A stretch of 19,205 nt of DNA from Planctomycetota bacterium. GTDB taxonomy: Bacteria; Planctomycetota; UBA1135; GCA-002686595. Positions 1 to 6,333 of the stretch are shown here, piece by piece; within the stretch, counting starts at the first letter, position 1, and every line of letters starts with the position of its first letter. The translations under genes and the position numbers were made by a program. Under the pieces are notes generated by a model. The model was not told the DNA's origin, did no database searches, and saw only the letters and a program-made list of their open reading frames with translations. The stretch lies in contig JACKHT010000028.1 of assembly GCA_020638855.1 (NCBI GenBank), forward strand, positions 1-19,205, written 5' to 3'.

Positions 1-2084
1 CCTTGGCCTCCTAGGCTCAAGCACTGGCCGCTGGTCGGGTTCAAGCTCCAATAGCCGGCCTGCCAAGCGGCCAGCGACTCGTCGATCCCGTCCGGGACCA
101 CCAACACGTGGTTCGAGGCCAGCTGCGCGCCCATTTGTGCGCGCACATCCGCAGGCCAGGTGGATGCGAGTTCCTCCAAGCCTTCCGCGCTGCGGACCAC
201 CTTCCAAGGCCCTGCATGGGTGCACAGGTTGAACGAGCGGGTGTTTTCTGGATTCTTGGCCGCTAAGACCATCGCCTCGGCGGCGCTATCGGTCACGCCT
301 TGGCGCAAGCGCGCGGCAAAGCCCGAGGAACTGCCTTCGAACGGGGCCCGCCCGTTCCAAACGATGTCCAATCCGTCTTCTTGCAGCACTTCCCCGGCTC
401 CGCCGAGGACCGGACGCTCGTGGTGCAGCACCAGGTTCAAACGGTCGATGTAGCTCGCTGCGCTGGGATTCCAAAGGATCCGGCCGCGGGCAAAGCCCCA
501 CAGGGTGCCTTCGAAGAGCTTGAGCGATTGCAGGGCGCTGTCCCATTGCTCGGGTTTCAGCGGCTTGCCCTCGCTCAACTGCTCGACGAGATCCTTCTGA
601 TTCCAAAGGCGGAACATGGCCAAGCGTTCGACAAACGCCTCGGGCACATCGCTCGCAAGCGGCAGGATCGTACAGACCCCGGTCAGGCGCAAGTTGCGAT
701 CCAGTCCGGCGCTGGGGGGCAGCTCGGGTCGCTCGCCACCGGTCGCTCGTGCCGCTGCACCTACCAAATCGAAGAGGGCGCGGCGCGTGACCTCGGGGGC
801 ACCACCGGGTCCTCGGCGTTCGACCTCGAGCCATTGGGCGGTGTATCCCAAGCCCGCCCCGGCGCCTTGGGCGGCTTTGCCCATTTGTCCCAGCGCATCG
901 GCTCCGCGCGCAACCGCCTTCCCCGTGGCCGTCATCTGCGGTTTGGTATCGACCTCCCCGTTGGAGCGGATGCCATTCTTGTAGGTGGGTTTGTCTTGGA
1001 ACACAAAGCTTGGCAACCATTCGCTCTCCTGCGCGGCAAGACTCTTCAGGTACGCGTCGGCGCTGTCCGAGCCGGCCAGGTCCTTGATCGACAAGGGAGC
1101 ATTCATCGGCGCCATGCTGAAGCCGATCGTTTCGCCCACCGTATCCAGCGCGCGTAGGTCGAGTTCCACCAAGTTGTGCTCGCGACGGTCAGCGCCTTGC
1201 CACTGTTCTGCGATCGCACGAAACGTCACGTGGTGGTAGCGGTCCTCGGGGATCTCCGATCCTGAGAAGGTTTGTTCCGCGCTGAGCAGCGCGCTACCTG
1301 GCGCACCCTCGCGATCGATGGGATCCAGGTCGACCCATTGGCCCGCTTGCTGGACTTGTACCCAAACGTGGAGCGAGCCGATGGAGGGCGCCAGGGAGGA
1401 CTCTGCGGCCGGCGCGGCCTGCTCGACCCCTAGCGCAGAGGAAAGTGCCGCCACCAGCGTCTCGACCTGCTGGGCGATTTGTTGGGAAGTTTGAGCCTGC
1501 TTCCAGCGGGTGGTCTCCGCGCTGATTCGAAAGGCCTCTTCGGGAAGTCGAGCCCGGCGGGCAAACTCCATCGGGTCCAGGGTGTTGGGTTCCGCGCCAG
1601 GGTATTGGCGCGCAAGCAGGAGTCGGTCGCCCAGTCCTTCCAAGGCTTCTTCGCTCCAGGCCGCCTGGGCTAGGCGCGCTTCGGCGCCCATTTGCTCGCA
1701 CAGCGCAAGCAAGAGCAGCGATCGATCCCAATCGTTGCCTAGGCGGTCCATCAGGACGCCGCGGGGCCCACGCAGAATGCCCTCGTACGGCACCCATTGC
1801 GTATGGTCGCGCACCCAAGCGAAGGCCCGCTGGACATCGCCTTCGCAGAGGGCGACGACCGCTTCTACCGCGATCCGGTCGCGGGGCCCTTCGCGCAGGG
1901 CCATGCGCAACGCGCGGAAGTACCGTTCGAGGTGATCCTGGCGCGCTTCTGGAGTCGACTCTCCCGCTGGCGCGGTTTGCGCCGGGCTGGAAATCGGCTG
2001 GGAATGGAGAGGGCCCGCGGGGAGGCAAGCGAAGGTCAGGCCCGCCCATGCGAGCGACGGGAGGCGTAGAGAAGGTATCTTCAT
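1..2084 (-). CDS. Exported transglutaminase-like protein, C-terminus cut off by window edge
   Basis: Reading from ATG at 2084, the frame stays open for 694 codons to the window edge, so the C-terminus is missing. Residues 1-30 look like a Sec signal peptide: Lys/Arg near the start, then a hydrophobic stretch around AWAGLTFACLPAGP. Residues 70-260 resemble the transglutaminase-like core. An 'AFAWVRDHTQWVPYEG' helix is followed by 'GVLMDRLGND' and 'LLLLALCEQMGAEARLA', then by 'LHVWVQV...WVDLDP', which supplies the His (H239) and Asp (D254) of the triad. The catalytic Cys expected after Gly-Asn is Asp118, so the domain is probably not an active transglutaminase or protease. I recognise nothing in residues 260-694. 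No Shine-Dalgarno precedes the start; the leader is pyrimidine-rich. The protein probably acts outside the cytoplasmic membrane. Its function is unknown; fold assignment is moderately sure. Confidence 0.8.
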   Translation of the reverse strand, partial: MKIPSLRLPSLAWAGLTFACLPAGPLHSQPISSPAQTAPAGESTPEARQDHLERYFRALRMALREGPRDRIAVEAVVALCEGDVQRAFAWVRDHTQWVPYEGILRGPRGVLMDRLGNDWDRSLLLLALCEQMGAEARLAQAAWSEEALEGLGDRLLLARQYPGAEPNTLDPMEFARRARLPEEAFRISAETTRWKQAQTSQQIAQQVETLVAALSSALGVEQAAPAAESSLAPSIGSLHVWVQVQQAGQWVDLDPIDREGAPGSALLSAEQTFSGSEIPEDRYHHVTFRAIAEQWQGADRREHNLVELDLRALDTVGETIGFSMAPMNAPLSIKDLAGSDSADAYLKSLAAQESEWLPSFVFQDKPTYKNGIRSNGEVDTKPQMTATGKAVARGADALGQMGKAAQGAGAGLGYTAQWLEVERRGPGGAPEVTRRALFDLVGAAARATGGERPELPPSAGLDRNLRLTGVCTILPLASDVPEAFVERLAMFRLWNQKDLVEQLSEGKPLKPEQWDSALQSLKLFEGTLWGFARGRILWNPSAASYIDRLNLVLHHERPVLGGAGEVLQEDGLDIVWNGRAPFEGSSSGFAARLRQGVTDSAAEAMVLAAKNPENTRSFNLCTHAGPWKVVRSAEGLEELASTWPADVRAQMGAQLASNHVLVVPDGIDESLAAWQAGYWSLNPTSGQCLSLGGQ

Positions 2085-2258
2085 AGGGGAGGCGAGGCAA
2101 GGTGTCCGCCTTGCATGCGTAAACCCGCGCTGCTTCCCCTCGAAAAACTCTTCTATTTCGCCGAGGTCATGGCTCAGGGCCCTTCAACGAGCTCCACGCT
2201 GCCAAAAAATTGTCGAGTGCATACCTCGCCCTCCCATGGGAACGGGTTTGATCTCATC

Positions 2259-2283
2259 GCAGGGGATCCGTAGCAGGGGATCC
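2259..2283. repeat. Short tandem direct repeat (GCAGGGGATCC twice)
   Basis: GCAGGGGATCC occurs at 2259-2269 and again at 2273-2283, separated by three bases, in the 259-bp gap between the cysS stop and the start of the transglutaminase-like gene. It lies about 175 bp upstream of that gene's start. It could be a binding site for a regulator or a chance repeat. I see no clear promoter or strong terminator in the rest of this gap. Confidence 0.4.
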
Positions 2284-2343
2284 ATTCGCCGGATCACCAA
2301 ACGGGCCCTTCCGGGCGGAAATCGTGGAACTCCCGCTTGCGAT

Positions 2344-3828
2344 CTACTCGAGGGCTCGGCGCAAAATGCCGACCGGATCGCCTTCGACCCCGGGGATGCG
2401 TTCGAATTGGGTGCCGCTGGCCCCGTCCAGGACGGCGATCCCGGCTTCGGTGAGAGCATCGCGCAAGGCGTCCGCGCGGGCCCAATTCTTGTCTTGGCGT
2501 GCCTGCGCGCGGGCGCCCAGGACCGACTCCACCAGCCCCGCGAGTTCCGAGTCTTCGGCCAAGCCCGCTTTTTCCACGCGCTCCAAATCCCCGGGCTGGA
2601 ACAAGCCTAGGATCCGTCCTAGGTCGCGCAGCAGGCGCAGGGTCTGCTCGCGGTCGGTTCCACTTTGGCCGTTGGCCAAAGTCGCCATGCGGAACAGGGC
2701 CGCCACCGCTTCGCCCGTGTTGAAGTCCTCATCCATCGAGCTGGCAAACTCGCTGCGCAAGGCCTGCAATTCAGCGCCCACCGGCCGACTCAAGACTTCG
2801 GCTGGATCGAGCGCGGTCGTGTCCTGCATGAGGTCGCCCAGGAGTCGATACAGGCGCACCAGTCCCGTGCGCGCCGCATCGAGCGCGCTGGGTTCGAAGT
2901 CAACCGGGCGGCGGTAGGGCGAACGCACCAGGAAGAACCGCACCGCGGGCGCGCCGTAGGTGTCGAGTAGGTAGCGTGCGTTGAACTGCTTGGAGAACTC
3001 GGGGTCCTTCATGCGCGCGTCGCTCTTGCCGATCTTGCGTCCGCTGAATTGGACCAACCCATGGTGCATCCAGATCTTGGCGAAGGCGTCGCCGTGGGCT
3101 TCGCTTTGCGCGATTTCGTTCTCGTGGTGGGGGAACTTGAGGTCGTCGCCGCCGCCGTGGATGTCGAACACCGGGCCCATCAATTCCGACGCCATGACCG
3201 AGCACTCGATGTGCCAACCGGGACGGCCGGGGCCGAAGGGGCTAGGCCAGGCGGGTTCGCCGGGTTTGGCGTTCTTCCACAAGACGAAGTCGGCTGGGTT
3301 TTCGAGCCCGGCCTGGGCTTCGATGCGCGCGCCGGATTGGGTGTCCTCGAGCTTGCGCCCTGATAGTTTCCCATAACCCGGTTGCAGGCTCACTCGATAA
3401 TAGACACCGTCGGCAGCCTGGTAGGCGCGGCCCGCATCGATCAGCTCGCCGATGAAGCGCACCATCTCATCCACGTAGTGGGTGCAGTGCGGATGATCGG
3501 TGATGCTTTCCACGCCCAGGTCGCGCATGAACTGCAAGTACTGCGCGGTGTAGTGCTCGGAGACTTCGTTCCAGAGTTGTCCGGTGGCTTGGGCCTTGTG
3601 GATGATCTTGTCGTCGATGTCGGTGATGTTGACCACCAACCGCACGGCGTACCCACGCGCCCGGAACCAACGGGCGATCGTGTCGAACACCACCGGCCCC
3701 ATCAGGTGTCCCACGTGGCAGTCGTCGTAGACGGTCGGACCGCACAGGTACATGGATACCTTGCCGGGTTCGAGCGGAACGAACTCTTGGGTTTCCCGGG
3801 TGAGCGTGTCGTGGATGCGGATCGACAT
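2344..3828 (-). CDS. cysS: Cysteinyl-tRNA synthetase
   Basis: This class I aminoacyl-tRNA synthetase charges tRNA-Cys with cysteine in the cytoplasm. It has 494 residues, within the usual range of about 460-500. The start at 3828 gives 'MSIRIHDTLTRETQEF', which matches the family N-terminus; longer in-frame reading upstream adds 28 residues unlike the family and crosses a leader hairpin. HVGH at 38-41 is the HIGH signature. The zinc ligands are all present: C29, C209, H234 and E238. The second signature is KIGKS at 265-269 instead of KMSKS, keeping both lysines and the serine. The DALR-like helical tRNA-binding region follows (about 330-460). The gene lies 120 bp downstream of rpmB on the same strand and may share its transcript. 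No Shine-Dalgarno is seen; the leader before ATG is C/T-rich. Stop is TAG. Confidence 0.97.
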   Translation of the reverse strand: MSIRIHDTLTRETQEFVPLEPGKVSMYLCGPTVYDDCHVGHLMGPVVFDTIARWFRARGYAVRLVVNITDIDDKIIHKAQATGQLWNEVSEHYTAQYLQFMRDLGVESITDHPHCTHYVDEMVRFIGELIDAGRAYQAADGVYYRVSLQPGYGKLSGRKLEDTQSGARIEAQAGLENPADFVLWKNAKPGEPAWPSPFGPGRPGWHIECSVMASELMGPVFDIHGGGDDLKFPHHENEIAQSEAHGDAFAKIWMHHGLVQFSGRKIGKSDARMKDPEFSKQFNARYLLDTYGAPAVRFFLVRSPYRRPVDFEPSALDAARTGLVRLYRLLGDLMQDTTALDPAEVLSRPVGAELQALRSEFASSMDEDFNTGEAVAALFRMATLANGQSGTDREQTLRLLRDLGRILGLFQPGDLERVEKAGLAEDSELAGLVESVLGARAQARQDKNWARADALRDALTEAGIAVLDGASGTQFERIPGVEGDPVGILRRALE

Positions 3829-3865
3829 GGGGCGAGCAGAACGAAGGAGGGGGGGAAATGCAACC

Positions 3866-3926
3866 GGTCCCCCGGGCGGACCTATCGAGCGGTTGGACCG
3901 CAGGCGAGGCACCGTCCCGGGGGACC
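3866..3926 (-). promoter_or_regulatory. Long inverted repeat in the cysS leader
   Basis: GGTCCCCCGGG at 3866-3876 and CCCGGGGGACC at 3916-3926 form an 11-bp perfect inverted repeat with a 39-base middle. The middle contains a smaller perfect hairpin (GCGGT 3889-3893, ACCGC 3897-3901). In RNA read from the minus strand this two-tier structure lies between the rpmB stop and the cysS start, ending about 37 bases before the cysS ATG. No T-run follows it, so it is not a typical intrinsic terminator. It may be a leader regulatory structure, an RNA-processing site between rpmB and cysS, or a factor-dependent terminator. I do not recognise a known riboswitch or T-box in it. Confidence 0.55.
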
Positions 3927-3948
3927 AGGTGGGTGGAGCGGCTTGGAG

Positions 3949-4248
3949 TTAGGCTTGCTTCTTGCCTTGGCGCTGACGGCTGGCAGAGATCAAGCCCGCT
4001 TCCATGAGCACCTTGAAGGCACCCTTGCGGTCCATGTCCTTGAGGGCCTTGGTCGAAAGGCGCACGCGCATGAACTCGCCAAGCTCAGGAACCCAAACGC
4101 GTTTGGGTTGCACGTTGACCTTGAACTTGCGCTTGCTGCGACCCGTGATGTTCAGACCGATACCACCGTTCTTCTTGGGGAGACCCCGGCGGACAATGGA
4201 TCCGCCAGAGCGCGTTCCGCGGCCGGTGATCGAACAGACTCGAGACAT
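3949..4248 (-). CDS. rpmB: 50S ribosomal protein L28
   Basis: This 99-residue protein is a structural component of the large ribosomal subunit. The start at 4248 gives 'MSRVCSITGRGTRSGG', which aligns with the conserved N-terminus of L28. The family's 'GRSKRKFKVNVQPKRVWVPELGEFMRVRLSTKALKDMDRKGAF' body follows, so the identification is firm. It is longer than the common 60-80-residue form, as in several phyla. Only Cys5 is present, so the zinc-binding four-cysteine variant of L28 is ruled out. The gene lies 121 bp downstream of the metal permease and 120 bp upstream of cysS. The absence of the usual neighbour rpmG is noted. A possible promoter is at 4337-4365. The 5' leader is strongly pyrimidine-rich with no Shine-Dalgarno. 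Stop is TAA. Confidence 0.97.
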   Translation of the reverse strand: MSRVCSITGRGTRSGGSIVRRGLPKKNGGIGLNITGRSKRKFKVNVQPKRVWVPELGEFMRVRLSTKALKDMDRKGAFKVLMEAGLISASRQRQGKKQA

Positions 4249-4336
4249 GGGAGAAGGAGGGAGGGGGACTGGGTGGACGGTTCGAGGACGTGCTTGGCGC
4301 CCCATGGCGCGTTGCTTGGACCTTTGGGAGCCCAGA

Positions 4337-4365
4337 ATTCTGGCTGCTGGGATGGCCCCTGTCCA
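4337..4365 (-). promoter_or_regulatory. Possible sigma70 promoter for rpmB, overlapping a palindrome
   Basis: On the minus strand TGGACA (4365-4360) matches the -35 consensus at five of six positions. After a 17-base spacer, CAGAAT (4342-4337) matches the -10 consensus at four of six. A start around 4330 would give an rpmB leader of about 80 bases. The -10 lies inside a 12-bp perfect palindrome, CCAGAATTCTGG, at 4332-4343, which could be an operator. The call is by eye only, in a lineage whose promoters may differ. Confidence 0.35.
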
Positions 4366-4369
4366 GGGT

Positions 4370-5419
4370 CTAACCCGGATTTGACCCCAGGATTCGCCCA
4401 GCACGGCGCATCCAGAAGATCAAAAACAGGAGCCCAACCACGATCCCCGAGCCCAAGACCAGCCACGAGTGGTGGGTGTGCTCGCCCAGCACGACACCCC
4501 GGCGCAGGACCCGTCCGCTCGAGGCATAGACCCAATCCATGACCAAGCCCCCCACGAGGGCCGTCGAAAAGATGCCACCCAGGTAGGCACCGAGGCCCCT
4601 GGCCCCCAGCATCGAGCGCACCATGGCCAGGGTCGCGAGGTTGGTGGCGGGCCCCGTGAGGAGCAGGACGAGAGCGGCCCCCGGGGACATGCCCTTGTCG
4701 ACCATGGCGGCAGCCAGGGGGGTCGAAGCGGTGGCGCAAATGGAAAGCGGGATGCCGAGCAGGCCCACGACCAGCATCCCCAGGATCCCGGCGGGAAGGT
4801 ATTCCTCCAGGAGCTGATCGGGCAGGGCGGCGCTGAACAGTCCGGCGAGCACGAATCCGAGGGTCAGGGCGGGGGCCAAATCATCCCAGAGGGGCCCCAG
4901 CATCCAGCCCAGGGTCTGGCGCAAGGGACCCCGCTGGGAGACCTCCCCATGGTCGTGTTCATGGTCGTGGTCATGACCCGCGACGCCGGTCGGAGCCAGC
5001 GCTTCGGGCTCACGCGTGCGATCGACCCACCATCCAGCCACCATGGCGCTGGCCCACGCCCAAACGGGGCGCAGGATTGCGAAGAGGGGATCGAACAAGC
5101 CAAAGGTGATGCCGACCGAATCCGGCCCCGTTTCGGGGGTCGCGACCAAGAAGGCAGCCGTGGCGCCCCGGCTCGCTCCACCCTTGCGCAGGGCTTGGGC
5201 GGTGGGCAAGACCGAGCAGGAGCAAAGCGGCAGGGGGGTCCCGAGCAACGAAGCCAGGAGCACCGGGTGCCGAGCATTCTTGCCCAGTCGCTGGGCGATC
5301 CAGTGGGTCGGCAGGTAGCGGTGGACCAACGCGGCGACGACCAAACCCAGCAGCAACCAAGGTGCCGTCTCCAACACCAATTCTTGGATCGCTGCCGCCC
5401 AATCTCGCAGGAAAGCCAT
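4370..5419 (-). CDS. SO_0444-type Cu/Zn efflux permease (ArsP/DUF318 family)
   Basis: This 349-residue integral membrane protein belongs to the permease family that includes the SO_0444 Cu/Zn efflux transporters. The sequence shows two hydrophobic bundles separated by a His-rich cytosolic or periplasmic loop. The first bundle carries the family motif 'PLPLCSCSVLPTAQALRKGGAS' with C66 and C68, followed by 'ATAAFLVATPETGPDS'. The second has 'GIPLSICATASTPLAAAMVDKGMSPGAALVLLLTGPATN', the internal repeat of the first motif. The loop 'GHDHDHEHDH' at about 148-157 is a likely metal-binding tract. The start at 5419 is 15 bp after the ZIP transporter stop, so the two are almost certainly one operon. 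Transport of copper or zinc outward is inferred from the family; the actual metal is unknown. No Shine-Dalgarno is seen. Stop is TAG. Confidence 0.9.
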   Translation of the reverse strand: MAFLRDWAAAIQELVLETAPWLLLGLVVAALVHRYLPTHWIAQRLGKNARHPVLLASLLGTPLPLCSCSVLPTAQALRKGGASRGATAAFLVATPETGPDSVGITFGLFDPLFAILRPVWAWASAMVAGWWVDRTREPEALAPTGVAGHDHDHEHDHGEVSQRGPLRQTLGWMLGPLWDDLAPALTLGFVLAGLFSAALPDQLLEEYLPAGILGMLVVGLLGIPLSICATASTPLAAAMVDKGMSPGAALVLLLTGPATNLATLAMVRSMLGARGLGAYLGGIFSTALVGGLVMDWVYASSGRVLRRGVVLGEHTHHSWLVLGSGIVVGLLFLIFWMRRAGRILGSNPG

Positions 5420-5434
5420 GGGGATTCCGGGGGG

Positions 5435-6181
5435 CTAGATGCCCGCTCCGTGCAAGTACCACATCAGCCCAACGCCAATGGCCATCAGCCCGATCTTGGC
5501 GAACGAGTCTTCGCGGTGGTGGAAGACCTCGGGCAGAAGCTCGCCCAGGCAGACGAACAAAAACGTTCCGGCGGCGATGGCTTGCAGCACCGCAAAGGTT
5601 CCCTGGCCCGCACCTTGGGCGGCCCAATGCCCGAACCAGGCGCCCAAAGGCGTCACACAGGCGAAGGCGAACATCCACAGCCGGATCGAGCGCGACTTCA
5701 TGCCGGCCAACTGGAACACGTTCACCAGCGAAAAGGTCTCGAAGCCCTTATGGGCGAGTACGGCCACCAACAGACTGTGCCCCGCGTCGCTGCCTTGGCG
5801 CGCCAAACCATAGCTGACGCCCGCGGTGAGTGCGTGTACTGAGAGCCCAACCATGGCCGCCACGCCTACGGCTTGGTGCCGATGCAAATCGTCGTGGTCG
5901 TGGGTGCGCAGGAACAGGGCTTCGAACAGGTACACCCCGAGTGCACCCAGCAGCACGCACAACCACGGGAACAGCTCGCCCTCTCCATGTTCCCCACCCT
6001 CGCTGGCATGGGCGGAAAGGGTGCCGGACAGGCTCGGCAGCAGGTGCAGGAAGACCGCCCCGAGGAACAGGCCGGTGGACAGCGCGAGGGCCACGTGCAA
6101 CCCACGGTCGCTCCAACGAACCATGAGCGGAATGGCGCCGCCCACAACAGCGATGGCAAAGATGGCCCAGAGATCCCACAT
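5435..6181 (-). CDS. ZIP family divalent metal transporter
   Basis: This 248-residue protein shows eight hydrophobic segments (about 2-21, 28-49, 68-90, 104-127, 137-158, 166-188, 193-216, 227-248), the topology of the ZIP family that moves zinc, iron or manganese across the cytoplasmic membrane. His-containing loops ('HASEGGEHGEGE' and 'THDHDDLHRH') lie around segment 3. The segment 4 motif is H116-ALTAG, where many ZIPs have HNxxDG or HNFPEG. Segment 5 is 'AHKGFETFS' with H144, K145 and E148, in place of HExPHE. The metal site therefore looks modified. The start at 6181 was chosen because longer in-frame reading upstream runs through the intergenic region into the glycosyltransferase gene antiphase and shows no family similarity. 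It is followed at once by an efflux permease. Metal and direction are not predictable from the sequence alone. Confidence 0.88.
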   Translation of the reverse strand: MWDLWAIFAIAVVGGAIPLMVRWSDRGLHVALALSTGLFLGAVFLHLLPSLSGTLSAHASEGGEHGEGELFPWLCVLLGALGVYLFEALFLRTHDHDDLHRHQAVGVAAMVGLSVHALTAGVSYGLARQGSDAGHSLLVAVLAHKGFETFSLVNVFQLAGMKSRSIRLWMFAFACVTPLGAWFGHWAAQGAGQGTFAVLQAIAAGTFLFVCLGELLPEVFHHREDSFAKIGLMAIGVGLMWYLHGAGI

Positions 6182-6263
6182 GGCGGGCAGTGTACCCCCG
6201 CCCACGCCGCGCCGCACAAGCCGGGGTGGCATTCTGACCGGGATAGCATGTTGGCCGGGGGGG

Positions 6264-6275
6264 CCGGGTACCCGG
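6264..6275. repeat. 12-bp palindrome upstream of the ZIP gene
   Basis: CCGGGTACCCGG is a perfect 12-bp palindrome in the 152-bp gap between the glycosyltransferase stop and the ZIP start, 82 bp upstream of the ZIP ATG. It could be an operator for the metal-transport pair or a chance GC palindrome. A small GCGGC/GCCGC hairpin lies nearby, closer to the glycosyltransferase stop. There is no T-run, so no intrinsic terminator is claimed. Confidence 0.3.
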
Positions 6276-6333
6276 TTTGGCATTCCGCACGCGGCGCGGC
6301 GGAGCCGCAACGAGCCCTCGAACCCCGCTAGGC

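Noticed and set aside
2204..2228. Possible intrinsic terminator on the minus strand: short CGAG/CTCG stem before six T
   Set aside because: The stem is only 4 bp with a 7-base loop, too weak to support, although the T-run is the longest in that gap.
3844..3850. AAGGAGG on the plus strand near cysS, and the same at 4254-4260 near rpmB
   Set aside because: Both genes are on the minus strand, where this reads CCTCCTT. It cannot act as their Shine-Dalgarno and probably only reflects pyrimidine-rich leaders.
4469..5842. Open plus-strand frame of 457 codons across the permease and ZIP genes
   Set aside because: It is antisense to two clear membrane-protein genes, and its translation is Gln/Gly/Arg-rich with no family resemblance. 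Long antisense frames are expected at this GC content.
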